Source: Hydractinia symbiolongicarpus (Eukaryota > Cnidaria > Hydrozoa > Anthoathecata > Hydractiniidae). Taken from it: DNA of 64,000 nucleotides. The notes beneath the pieces were generated by a model. That model saw only the letters and a list, made by a program, of their open reading frames with translations. It searched no databases and had not been told where the DNA came from. Every line of letters begins with the position of its first letter. Within the stretch, counting starts at the first letter, position 1. Of this stretch, positions 52,143 through 63,300 are shown in pieces. The position numbers and the translations under genes are program-made. The stretch spans positions 32,308,501 to 32,372,500 of the forward strand of contig NC_079879.1 of assembly GCF_029227915.1 (NCBI RefSeq), written 5' to 3'.

Positions 52143-52513
52143 AGAGACAACTTCAAAAATTACATTTCATTGACTTTGTAACGGTATCAATCTGTTTGAG
52201 TTACAACGGTTGCGTAACATTTTCGTACCAACTTATATTTAGCGATATGTTTCTGATATTACTAGGCTACATCGCTTTTAACAGTGAAACGACTGACTGT
52301 GGGATTAAATTGAACTGACTTTGGACTTTGACCTTATAAATGTGTTAAATGAGCCAATTGGACTCCAAGAAGTAACATTTTTCATAATTTGACACGATTG
52401 TTGGAACTCAGCGATTACACTGGCCGCTGTGATAGCGCTTTATTTAAAACTGTAGATAAATAAGTCATATTTTACTGTGGGACAAATTCTAGCCGTTAGC
52501 GCGCTGACGAATT
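52143..52513. repeat. Chimeric monomer H/D, second copy
   Basis: It has the same classes and the same switch interval as 46934, and it is followed by the same E variant (GTTTGAAGAAC and ACAACAGTTGCG at 52514 and 47305). Upstream it differs: here the preceding I unit acquires an L-type tail (GTAAATAAATAAGTC, TACTGTCGG, GCGAGCGCTG) near 52080, whereas 46934 follows a D unit that carries an L tail. Confidence 0.87.
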
Positions 52514-55489
52514 AGAGAAAGTTTGAAGAACTACATTTCATTGACTTTCTAACGGCATCAGTCCGTTTGAGTTACAACAGTTGCGTCACATATTCGTATC
52601 AACATGTATTTAGCGATATGTTTCTGATATTACTAGGTTGCATCGCTTTTAACCGTGAAAAGATTGACTGTGTGACTTAATTGAACTGATTTTTGACTTT
52701 GACCTTTTATATGTGATAAATGAGCCTATTGGACTCCAAGAAATAACATTCTTCTTAATTTGACATGATTGCTAGAACTCAGCGATTACACTGGCCGCTG
52801 CAATAGCGCTTTATTTAAAACTGTAGAAAAATAAGTCATTTTTTACTGTGGAACCAATCCTAGTCGTTAGCTCGCGCTGAAGAAATAGAGACAGTTTCAA
52901 AGACTATATTTCTTTGACTTTCTAACAGTATCAGTCCGTTTGAGTTACAAGGTTGCTTTACATATTTGTGCCAAAATGGATGTAGCAATATGTTTCAGAT
53001 ATTACTAGGTTACATCGCTTTCAACAGTGAAACGATTGACTGTGGGACTTAATTGAACTGATTTTGGACTTTGACCTTATTAATGTGATAAATAAGCCAA
53101 TTCGACTCCAAGAAATAACATTCTTCTTAATTTGACATGATTGCTGCAACTCAGCGATTACACTAGTCGGTGTGATAGCGCTTTATTTAAAAGTTTAGAT
53201 GAATAAGTCATTTTTTACTGTGGGACAAATCCTAGCCGTTAGCGCGCTGACGAAGTAGAATCAGTTTCAAAAACTACATCTCATTGACTTACTAACGGTA
53301 TCAGTCCGTTTCACCTACAACGGATGCGTCACCTATATGTACCAACATGTATTTAGCGATATGTTTCTGATATTACGAGGTTGCATTGCTTTTAACGGTG
53401 AAACGATTGACTGTGGGACTTAATTGAAATGGTTTGGACATTGACTTTGTTAATGTGATAAATGAGACAATTGGATCCCCAGAAGTGACATTCTTCTTAA
53501 TTTGACATGGTTGCTGTAACTCAGCGATAACACTGGCCGCTGTGATAGCGCTTTATTAAAAACTGTAAATAAATAAGTCATTTTTAACTGTGGGACCAAT
53601 CCTAGCCGTTAGCGCGTGCTGAAGAAATAGAGAAAGTGTTGAAAACTACATTTCATTGACTTTCTAACGGTATCAGTCCGTTTGAGTTACAACGGTTGCG
53701 TCACATATTCGTACCAACATGTATTTACCGATATGTTTCTGATGATACTAGGTTGCATCGCTTTTAACGGTGGAACGATGGACTATGGGACTTAATTGAA
53801 CTGATTTTAGACTTTAAACTTATAAATGTGATAAATGAGACAATTGGATACCCAGAAATAAAATTCTTTTTAATTTGACATGATTGCTCGAACTCAGCGT
53901 TTACACTGGCCGCTGTGGTAGCGCTTTACTTAAAAATGTAAATAAATAAGTCATTTTTTACTGTCAGACCAATCCTAACCGTTAGCGAGCGCTGAAGAAA
54001 TAGAGTCAACTTTAAAAATTACATTTCATTGACTTTGTAACGGTATCAATCTGTTTGAGTTACAACGGTTGCGTCACCTATTCGTCCAACATGAATTGAG
54101 CGATATTTTTCTGATATTGGTAGGTTGCATCGCTTTTAACAGTGAAAAGATTGACTGTGGTACTTAATTGAATTGATTTTGGACTTTGACCTTATATACG
54201 TGATAAATGAGCCTATTGGACTCCAAGAAATAACATTCTTTTTAATTTGACATGATTGCTGGAACTCAGCGATTACACTGGCCGCTGTGATAGCGCTTTA
54301 TTTAAAACTGTAGATAACCAAGTTATTTTTTGCTTTGGGACCAATCCTAGCCGTTAGCCCGCGCTGAAGAAATAGAGACAGTTTGGAAAACTACATTTCA
54401 TTGACTTTCTAACGGTATCAGTCCGTTTGAGTTACAACGGTTGCGTAACATTTTCGTACTAACTTATATTTAGCGATATGTTTCTGATATTACTAGGCTA
54501 CATCGCTTTTAACAGTAAAACGACTGACTGTGGGATTAAATTGAACTGACTTTGGACTTTAAACTTAAAAATGTGATAAATGAGACAATTGGACCCCCAG
54601 AAGTAACATTCTTCTTAATTTGACATGATTGCTCGAACTCAGCGATTACACTGGGCGCTGTGGTAGCGCTTTACTTAAAAATGTAAATAAATAAGTCATT
54701 TTTTACTGTCGGACCAATCCTAACCGTTAGCGAGCGCTGAAGAAATAGAGACAACTTCAAAAATTACATTTCATTGACTTTGTAACGGTATCAATCTGTT
54801 TGAGTTACAACGGTTGCGTCACCTATTCGTCCAACATGAATTGAGCGATAATTTTCGTATATTGCTAGGTTGCATCGCTTTTAACAGTGAAAAGATTGAC
54901 TGTGGGACTTAATTGAACTGATTTTGGACTTTGACCTTATATACGTGATAAATGAGCCTATTGGACTCCAAGAAATAACATTCTTCTTAATTTGACATGA
55001 TTGCTGGAACTCAGCGATTACACTGGCCGCTGTGATAGCGCTTTATTTAAAACTGTAGATAACCAAGTAATTTTTTACGTTGGGACCAATCCTAGCCGTT
55101 AGCCCGCGCTGAAGAAATAGAGACAGTTTGGAAAACTACATTTCATTGACTTTCTAACGGTATCAGTCCGTTTGAGTTACAACGGTTGCGTAACATTTTC
55201 GTACCAACTTATATTTAGCGATATGTTTCTGATATTACTAAGCTACATCGCTTTTAACAGTGAAACGACTGACTGTGGGATTAAATTGAACTGACTTTGG
55301 ACTTTGACCTTATAAATGTGTTAAATGAGCCAATTGGACTCCAAGAAGTAACATTTTTCATAATTTGACACGATTGTTGGAACTCAGCGATTACACTGGC
55401 CGCTGTGATAGCGCTTTATTTAAAACTGTAGATAAATAAGTCATATTTTACTGTGGGACAAATTCTAGCCGTTAGCGCGCTGACGAAAT

Positions 55490-55862
55490 AGAGAAAGTTT
55501 CAAGAACTAAATTTCATTGACTTTCTAACGGCGTCAGTCCGTTTGAGTTACAACGGTTGCGTCATATATTCGTATCAACATGTATTTAGCGATATGTTTC
55601 TGATATTACTAGGTTGCATCGCTTTTAACCGTGAAAAGATTGACTGTGTGACTTAATTGAACTGATTTTGGACTTTGACCTTTTATATGTGATAAATGAG
55701 CCTATTGGACTCCAAGAAATAACATTCTTCTTAATTTGACATGATTGCTGGAACTCAGCGATTACACTGGCCGCTGTGATAGCGCTTTATTTAAAACTGT
55801 AGAAAAATAAGTCATTTTTTACTGTGGGACCAATCCTAGCCGTTAGCTGGCGCTGACGAAGT
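55490..55862. repeat. E monomer with F/G-type terminal joint
   Basis: The unit is class E up to TTAGCTGGCGCTG and then carries the F-type ending ACGAAGTAGAATC, which leads into a G unit. The exchange falls within the GC-rich terminal palindrome (about 55844-55856). In the first copy the matching position (50264 on) continues as E and then a full F. Confidence 0.83.
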
Positions 55863-56607
55863 AGAATCAGTTTCAAAAACTACATCTCATTGACTTACTA
55901 ACGGTATCAGTCCGTTTCTCCTACAACGGATGCGTCACCTATATGTACCAACATGTATTTAGCGATATGTTTCTGATATTAGGAGGTTGCATTGCTTTTA
56001 ACGGTGAAACGATTGACCTTGGGACTTAATTGAAATGGTTTGGACATTGACTTTGTTAATGTGATAAATGAGACAATTGGATCCCCAGAAGTAACATTCT
56101 TCTTAATTTGACATGGTTGCTGTAACTCAGCGATAACACTGGCCGCTGTGATAGCGCTTTATTAAAAACTGTAAATAAATAAGTCATTTTTAACTGTAGG
56201 ACCAATCCTAGCCGTTAGCGCGCGCTGAAGAAATAGAGAAAGTTTTGAAAACTACATTTCATTGACTTTCCAACGGTATCAGTCCGTTTCAGTTACAACG
56301 GTTGCGTCACATATTCGTACCAACATGTATTTAGCGATATGTTTCCGATAATACTAGGTTGCCTCTCTTTTAACGGTGGAACGATTGACTATGGGACTTA
56401 ATTGAACTGATTTTAGACTTTAAACTTATAAATGTGATAAATGAGACAATTGGACACCCAGAAATAACATTCTTCTTAATTTGACATGATTGCTCGAACT
56501 CAGCGTTTACACTGGCCGCTGTGGTAGCGCTTTACTTAAAAATGTAGATAAATAAATCATTTTTTACTGTGGGACCAATCCTAGCCGTTAGCCCGCGCTG
56601 AAGAAAT

Positions 56608-56980
56608 AGAGACAGTTTGGAAAACTACATTTCATTGACTTTCCAACGGTATCAGTCCGTTTGAGTTATAACGGTTGCGTCACATATTCGTACCAACATG
56701 TATTTAGCGATATGTTTCTGATGATACTAGGTTGCATGGCTTTTAACGGTGGAACGATTGACTATGGGACTTAATTGAACTGATTTTAGACTTTAAACTT
56801 ATAAATGTGATAAATGAGACAATTGGATCCCCAGAAGTAACATTCTTCTTAATTTGACATGATTGCTGTAACTCAGCGATAACACTGGCCGCTGTGATAC
56901 CGCTTTATTTAAAACTGTAAATAAATAAGTCATTTTTAACTGTGGCACCAATCCTAGCCGTTTGCGCGCGCTGAACAAAT
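56608..56980. repeat. Reference monomer, class J (373 bp)
   Basis: Diagnostic for class J: the D-like head AGAGACAGTTTGGAAAAC joined to GACTTTCCAACGG, GAGTTATAACGG, GATGATACTAGGTTGCATGG, GGATCCCCAGAAGTAAC, CTGTAACTCAGCGATAACAC and TTTTTAACTGTGG. Copies are at 31302, 51396, 56608, 59587 and 59960. The copy at 51396 lacks one base in GGGACCAATCC. The head suggests that J arose as a D-derived chimera. Confidence 0.65.
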
Positions 56981-57727
56981 AGAGAAAGTTTTGAAAACTA
57001 CATTTCATTGACTTTCCAACGGTCTCAGTCCGGTTGAGTTACAACGGTTTGCGTCACATATTCGTACCAACATGTCTTTAGCGATATGTTTCTGATATTA
57101 CTAGGTTGCATCGCTTTTAACAGCGAAACGATTGACTGTGTGACTTAATTGAACTGATTTTAGACTTCAAACTTATAAATGTGATAAATGAGACAATTAG
57201 ACCCCAAGAAATAACATTCTTCTTAATTTGACATGATTGTTCGACTTCACCTATTACACTGTGCTCTGTGGTGGTGCTAAATTTAAAAGTGTAGATAAAT
57301 AAGTCAGTTTTAACTGTGGGACCAATCCTAGCCGTTAGCGCGGGCTGAAGAAATACAGAAAGTTTCAAAAACTACATTTCATTGACTTTCTAATGGTATC
57401 AGTCCGTTTGAGTTACAACGGTTGCGTCACATATTCGTACCAACATGTATTTAGCGATACGTTTCTGATGTTACTAGGTTGCATCGGTTTTAACGGTGGA
57501 ACGATTGACTATGGGACTTAATTGAACTGATTTTAGACTTTAAACTTATAAATGTGATAAATGAGACAATTGGACCCCCAGAAGAAACATTCTTCTTAAT
57601 TTGACATAATTGCTCGAACTCAGCGGTTACACTGGGCGCTGTGGTAGCGTTTTACTTAAAAATGTAAATAAATAAGTCATTTTTTACTGTCGGACCAATC
57701 TTAACCGTTAGCGAGCGCTGAAGAAAT

Positions 57728-58099
57728 AGAGACAACTTCAAAAATTACATTTCATTGACTTTGTAACGGTATCAATCTGTTTGAGTTACAACGGTTGCGT
57801 CACCTATTCGTCCAACATGAATTGAGCGATATTTTTCTGATATTGCTAGGTTGCATCGCTTTTAACAGTGAAAAGATTGACTGTGGCACTTAATTGAACT
57901 GATTTTGGACTTTGACCTTATATACGTGATAAATGAGCCTATTGGACTCCAAGAAATAACATTCTTCTTAATGTGACATGATTGCTGGAACTCAGCGATT
58001 ACACTGGCCGCTGTGATGGCGCTTTATTTAAAACTGTAGATAACCAAGTTATTTTTTACTTTGGGACCAATCCTAGCCGTTAGCCCGCGCTGAAGAAAT
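57728..58099. repeat. Reference monomer, class H (372 bp)
   Basis: Diagnostic for class H: head AGAGACAACTTCAAAAATTA, GACTTTGTAACGG, CACCTATTCGTCCAACATG (two bases shorter than the usual TTCGTACCAACATG), AATTGAGCGATATTTTTC, GATAACCAAGTTATTTTTTAC, TTGGGACC and tail TAGCCCGCGCTG. H is normally followed by class D. A sub-variant has CGTATATTGCTAGG in place of CTGATATTGCTAGG (32794, 36893, 39498, 46189, 49166, 54747). Confidence 0.8.
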
Positions 58100-58470
58100 A
58101 GAGACAGTTTGGAAAACTACATTTCATTGACTTTCTAACGGTATCAGTCCGTTTGAGTTACAACGGTTGCGTAACATTTTCGTACCAACTTATATTTAGC
58201 GATATGTTTCTGATATTACTAGGCTACATCGCTTTTAACAGTGAAACGACTGACTGTGGGATTAAATTGAACTGACTTTGGACTTTGACCTTATAAATGT
58301 GTTAAATGAGCCAATTGGACTCCAAGAAGTAACATTTTTCATAATTTGTCACGATTGTTGGAACTCAGCGATTACACTGGCCGCTGTGATAGCGCTTTAT
58401 TTAAAACTGTAGATAAATAAGTCATTTTTTACTGTGGGACAAATTCTAGCCGTTAGCGCGCTGACGAAAT
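58100..58470. repeat. Reference monomer, class D (371 bp)
   Basis: Diagnostic for class D: head AGAGACAGTTTGGAAAAC, GCGTAACATTTTCG, CCAACTTATATTTAGC, TAGGCTACATCGC, ACGACTGACTGTGGGATTAA, GTGTTAAATGAGCC, AACATTTTTCATAATTTG, CACGATTGTTGGAAC, CAAATTCTAGCCG and tail TTAGCGCGCTGACGAAAT. The tail palindrome is two bases shorter than in class A, which gives the 371-bp length. D is normally followed by E. Confidence 0.82.
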
Positions 58471-58841
58471 AGAGAAAGTTTCAAGAACTACATTTCATTG
58501 ACTTTCTAACGGCATCAGTCCGTTTGAGTTACAACGGTTGCGTCACATATTCGTATCAACATGTATTTAGCGATATGTTTCGGATATTACTAGGTTGCAT
58601 CGATTTTAACCGTGAAAAGATTGACTGTGTGACTTAATTGAACTGATTTTGGACTTTGACCTTATATATGTGATAAATGAGCTTATTGGAATCCAAGAAA
58701 AAACATTCTTCTTAATTTGACATGATTGCTGTAACTCAGCGATTACACTAGTTGGTGTGATAGCGCTTTATTTAAAAGTTTAGATGAATAAGTCATTTTT
58801 TACTGTGGGACAAATCCTAGCCGTTAGCGCGCTGACGAAGT
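58471..58841. repeat. Chimeric monomer E/F near the right end of the interior domain
   Basis: The E body carries the private variant GGAATCCAAG, also seen in the E unit at 37636, and is followed by an F tail (GCTGTAACTC, CACTAGTTGG, AGTTTAGATGAATAAG). The switch lies at about 58697-58732. A G unit follows at 58842. Confidence 0.82.
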
Positions 58842-59213
58842 AGAATCAGTTTCAAAAACTACATCTCATTGACTTACTAACGGTATCAGTCCGTTTCACC
58901 TACAACGGATGCGTCACCTATATGTACCAACATGTATTTAGCGATATGTTTCTGATATTACGAGGTTGCATTGCTTTTAACGGTGAAACGATTGACTGTG
59001 GGACTTAATTGAACTGGTTTGGACATTGACTTTGTTAATGTGATAAATGAGACAATTGGATCCCCAGACGTAACATTCTTCTTAATTTGACATGGTTGCT
59101 GTAACTCAGCGATAACACTGGCCGCTGTGATAGCGCTTTATTAAAAACTGTAAATAAATAAGTCATTTTTAACTGTGGGACCAATCCTAGCCGTTAGCGC
59201 GAGCTGAAGAAAT
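58842..59213. repeat. Reference monomer, class G (372 bp)
   Basis: Diagnostic for class G: head AGAATCAGTTTC, CTACATCTCATTGACTTACT, CCGTTTCACCTACAACGGAT, GCGTCACCTATATG, TATTACGAGGTTGCATTGC, GGTTTGGACATTGACTTTG and GGATCCCCAGA. The first ~180 bp are the most divergent segment of any class. The last third varies between copies (I-, M-, J- or A-like), which marks frequent exchange in the 3' part. Confidence 0.8.
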
Positions 59214-60332
59214 AGAGAAAGTTTTGAAAACTACATTTCATTGACTTGCCAACGGTATCAGTCCGTTTGAGTTACAACGGTTGCGTCACATATTCGTACC
59301 AACATGTATTTAGCGATATGTTTCTGATGATACTAGGTTGCATCGCTTTTCACGGTGGAACGATTGACTATGGGACTTAATTGACCTGATTTTAGACTTT
59401 AAACTTATAAATGTGATAAATGAGACAATTGGACACGCAGAAATAACATTCTTCTTAATTTGACATGATTGCTCGAACTCAGCGTTTACACTGGCCACTG
59501 TGGTAGCGCTTTACTTAAAAATGTAGATAAATAAATCATTTTTTACTGTGGGACCAATCCTAGCCGTTAGCCCGCGCTGAAGAAATAGAGACAGTTTGGA
59601 AAACTACATTTCATTGACTTTCCAACGGTATCAGTCCGATTCAGTTATAACGGTTGCGTCACATATTCGTACCAACATGTATTTAGCGATATGTTTCTGA
59701 TGATACTAGGTTGCATCGCTTTTAACGGTGGAACGATTGACTATGGGACTTAATTGAACTGATTTTAGACTTTAAACTTATAAATGTGATAAACGGGACA
59801 ATTGGACACCCAGAAATAACATTCTTCTTAATTTGACATGATTGCTCGAACTCAGCGTTTACACTGGCCGCTGTGGTAGCGCTTTACTTAAAAATGTAGA
59901 TAAATAAGTCATTTTTTACTGTGGGACCAATCCTAGCCGTTAGCCCGCGCTGAAGAAATAGAGACAGTTTGGAAAACTACATTTCATTGACTTTCCAACG
60001 GTATCAGTCCGTTTGAGTTACAACGGTTGCGTCACATATTCGTACCAACATGTATTTAGCGATATGTTTCTGATGATACTAGGTTGCATCGCCTTTAACG
60101 GTGGAACGATTGACTATGGGACTTAATTGAACTGATTTTAGACTTTAAACTTATAAATGTGATAAATGAGACAATTGGATCCCCAGAAGTAACATTCTTC
60201 TTAATTTGACATGATTGCTCGACTTCAGATTTCACACTGGGCCCTGTGGTAGCGCTTTACTTAAAAATGTAGATAAATAAGTCATTTTTTACTGTGGGAC
60301 CAATCCTAACCGTTAGCGCGCGCTGAAGAAAT

Positions 60333-63300
60333 AGAGAAAGTTTCGAAAACTACATTTTATTGACTTTCTAACGGTATCAGTCCGTTTGAGTTACAACGGT
60401 TGCGTCACATATTCGTACCAACATGTATTTAGCGATATGTTTCGGATGATACTAGGTTGCATCGCCTTTAACGGTGGAACGATTGACTATGGGACTTAAT
60501 TGAACTGATTTTAGACTTTAAACTTATAAATGTGATAAATGAGGCAATTGGACCCCCAGAAGTAACATTCTTCTTAATTTGACATGATTGCTTGACTTCA
60601 GCTTTCACACTGGGCGCTGTGGTAGCGCTTTACTTAAAAATGTAGATAAATAAGTCATTTTTTACTGTGGGACCAATCCTAACCGTTAGCGCGCGCTGAA
60701 GAAATAGAGAAAGTTTCGAAAACTACATTTCATTGACTTTCTAACGGTATCAGTCCGTGTGAGTTACAACGGTTGCGTCACATATTCGTACCAACATGTA
60801 TTTAGCGATATGTTTCTGATGTTACTAGGTTGCATCGCTTTTAACGGTGGAACGATTGACTTTGGGACTTATTTGAACTGATTTTAAACTTTGAACTTAT
60901 AAATGTGATAAATGAGACAATTGGACCCCCAGAAATAACATTCTTCTTAATTTGACATGATTGTTCGAACTCAGCGATTACACTGGGTGCTGTGGTAGCG
61001 CTTTACTTAAAAATGTAGATAAATAAGTCATTTTTTACTGTGGGACCAATCCTAACCGTTAGCGCGCGCTGAAGAAATAGAGACAACTTCAAAAACTACA
61101 TTTCATTGATTTTCTAACGGTATCAATCAGTTTGAGTTACAACGGTTGCGTCTCCTATTCGTACCAACATGTATTGAGCGATATTTTTCTGATATTGCTA
61201 GGTTGCATCGCTTTTAACAGTGAAAAGATTGACTGTGGGACTTAATTGAACTGATTTTGCACTTTGTCCTTATATACGTAATAAATGAGCCTATTGGACT
61301 CCAAGAAATAACATTCTTCATTATTTGACATGATTGCTGGAACTCAGCGATTACACTGGGCGCTGTGATAGCGCTTTATTTAAAACTGTAGATAAATAAG
61401 TTATTTTTTACTGTGGGACCAATCCTAGCCGTTAGCCGGCGCTGAAGAAATAGAGAAATTTTCGAAAACTACATTTCATTGACTTTCTAACGGTATCAGT
61501 CCGTTTGAGTTACAACGGTTTGCGTCACACATTCGTACCAACATGTGTTTAGCGATATGTTTCTGATATTACTAGGTTCCATCGCTTTTAACAGTGAAAA
61601 GATTGACTGTGGGACTTAATTGAACTGATTTTGGACTTTGACCTTATATACGTAATAAATGAGCCTATTGGACCCCCAGAAATAACATTCTTTTTAATTT
61701 GACACGATTGTCGGAACTCAGCGATTACACTGGCCGCTGTGATAGCGCTTTATTTAAAACTGTAGATAAATAAGTCATTTTTTACTGTGGAACCAATCCT
61801 AGCCGTTAGCTCGCGCTGAAGAAATAGAGAAAGTTTCAAGAACTACATTTCATTGTCTTTCTAACGGTATCAGTTTGTTTGAGTTTCAAGGGTTGTGTCA
61901 CATATTCGTACCAGCATGTATATAGCGATATGTTTCTGATATTACTAGGTTCAATCGCTTTTAACAGTAAAACGATTGACTGTGGGACTTAATTGAACTG
62001 ATTTTAGACTTTGAACTTATAAATGTGATAAATGAGACAATTGGACCCCAAAAAATAACGTTCTTCTTAATTTGACGTGATTGCTCGATTTCAGCTATTA
62101 CACTGGGCTCTGTGGAAGTGACTTATTTAAAAGTGTAGATAAATAAGTCAGTTTTAACTGTGGGACCAATCCTAGCCGTTAGCGCGCGCTGAAGAAAAAG
62201 AGAAAGTTTCGAAAACTACATTTCATTGACTTTCTACCGGTATCAGTCCATTTGAGTTACAACAGTTGCGTCACATATTCGTACCAACATGTATTTAGCG
62301 ATACGTTTTTGATGTTACTAGGTTGCATCGCTTTTAACGGTGGAACGATTGACTATGGGACTTAATTGAACTGATTTTAGACTTTGAACTTATAAATGTG
62401 ATAAATGAGACAATTGGATCCCCGAAGTAACATTCTTCTTAATTTGACATGATTGCTGGAACTCAGCGATTACACTGGCCGCTGTTACAGCGCTTTATTT
62501 AAAACTTTAGATAAATAAGTCAATTTTTACTGTGGGACCAATCCTAACCGTTAGCGCGCGCTGAAAAAATAGAGACAACTTCAAAAACTACATTTCATTG
62601 ACTTTCTAACGGTATCAATCTGTTTGAGTTACAACGGTTGCGTCTCCTATTCGTACCAACATGTATTGAGCGATATTTTTCTGATATTGCTAGGTTGCAT
62701 CGCTCTTAACGGTGGTGCGATTGACTATGGGCCTTAATTGAACTGATTTTAGACTTCAAACTTATAAATGTGATAAATGAGACAATTGGACCCCCAGGAA
62801 TAACATTCTTCTTAATTTGACATGATTGCTCGACTTCAGCTTTCACACTGGGCGCTGTGGTAGCGCTTTACTTAAAAATGTAGATAAATAAGTCATTTTT
62901 TACTGTGGGACCAATCCTAACCGTTAGCGCGCGCTGAAAAAATAGAGAAAGTTTCGAAAACTACATTTCATTGACTTTCTAACGGTATCAGTCCGTTTTA
63001 GTTACAACGGTTGCGTCACATATTCGTACCAACATGTATTTAGCGATATGTTTCTGATGTTACTAGGTTGCATCGCTCTTAACGGTGGAACGATTGACTA
63101 TGGGCCTTAATTGAACTAATTTTAGACTTCAAACTTATAAATGTGATAAATGAGACAATTGGACCCCCAGGAATAACATTCTTCTTAATTTGACATGATT
63201 GCTCGACTTCAGCTTTCACACTGGTCGCTGTGGTAGCGCTTTACTTAAAAATGTAGACAAATAAGTCATTTTTTACTGTGGGACCAATCCTAACCGTTAG

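Larger units (their letters stand above)
48048..53628. repeat. Long higher-order repeat, copy 1 (15 monomers)
   Basis: Units 48048 to 49909 pair with 53629 to 55490 at a constant offset of 5581 bp. Private variants shared by the pair are TATTTACCGATATG, ATATTGGTAGG, GAGCGATAATTTTCG, ATTACTAAGCTACATC and AAGAACTAAATTTC. After the F unit at 50282, which copy 2 lacks, units 50652 to 51769 pair with 55863 to 56981 at about 5212 bp. Confidence 0.85.
53629..59213. repeat. Long higher-order repeat, copy 2 (15 monomers)
   Basis: Relative to copy 1, the F monomer is missing: an E unit passes into a G unit at AGCTGGCGCTGACGAAG near 55848. In its later part, copy 2 keeps L (57355), H (57728) and D (58100), where copy 1 has one H/D chimera (52143). 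Copy 2 then loses F again through the E/F chimera at 58471. Total length stays near 15 monomers although the content differs. Confidence 0.82.
46189..60332. repeat. Long higher-order repeat of ~14-15 monomers
   Basis: Monomer starts and classes: 46189 H, 46561 D, 46934 H/D, 47305 E/F, 47676 G, 48048 I, 48421 H, 48793 D, 49166 H, 49538 D, 49909 E, 50282 F, 50652 G, 51024 I, 51396 J, 51769 I, 52143 H/D, 52514 E, 52887 F, 53257 G, 53629 I, 54002 H, 54374 D, 54747 H, 55119 D, 55490 E, 55863 G, 56235 I, 56608 J, 56981 I, 57355 L, 57728 H, 58100 D, 58471 E/F, 58842 G, 59214 I, 59587 J, 59960 J. The sequence I-H-D-H-D-E-(F)-G-I-J-I is present twice. Class assignment is by eye. Confidence 0.82.

Noticed and set aside
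51587-57008. Two 69-codon minus-strand frames with ATG starts (51587-51796 and 56799-57008)
   Set aside because: They lie in equivalent J/I monomers of two higher-order copies (offset 5212 bp), so they are one satellite stretch seen twice. They are short, unrecognised and without supporting context.
13556-57368. Recurrent 83-codon open frames on the minus strand (13556-13807, 14676-14927, 31811-32062, 33672-33923, 34419-34670, 35164-35415, 41490-41741, 44465-44716, 51905-52156, 57117-57368)
   Set aside because: They are the same monomer stretch read in reverse in units where the frame happens to lack a stop. Those I checked (13556-13807 and 31811-32062) begin at TTG, not ATG. They run across the monomer joint, and most other monomers break the frame. 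Their similarity to each other is explained by satellite homology, and no domain, signal or codon pattern is visible.
59310-59498. 62-codon minus-strand frame
   Set aside because: It begins at GTG and lies wholly within I-class satellite sequence. It is a chance opening of the same frame as the others.
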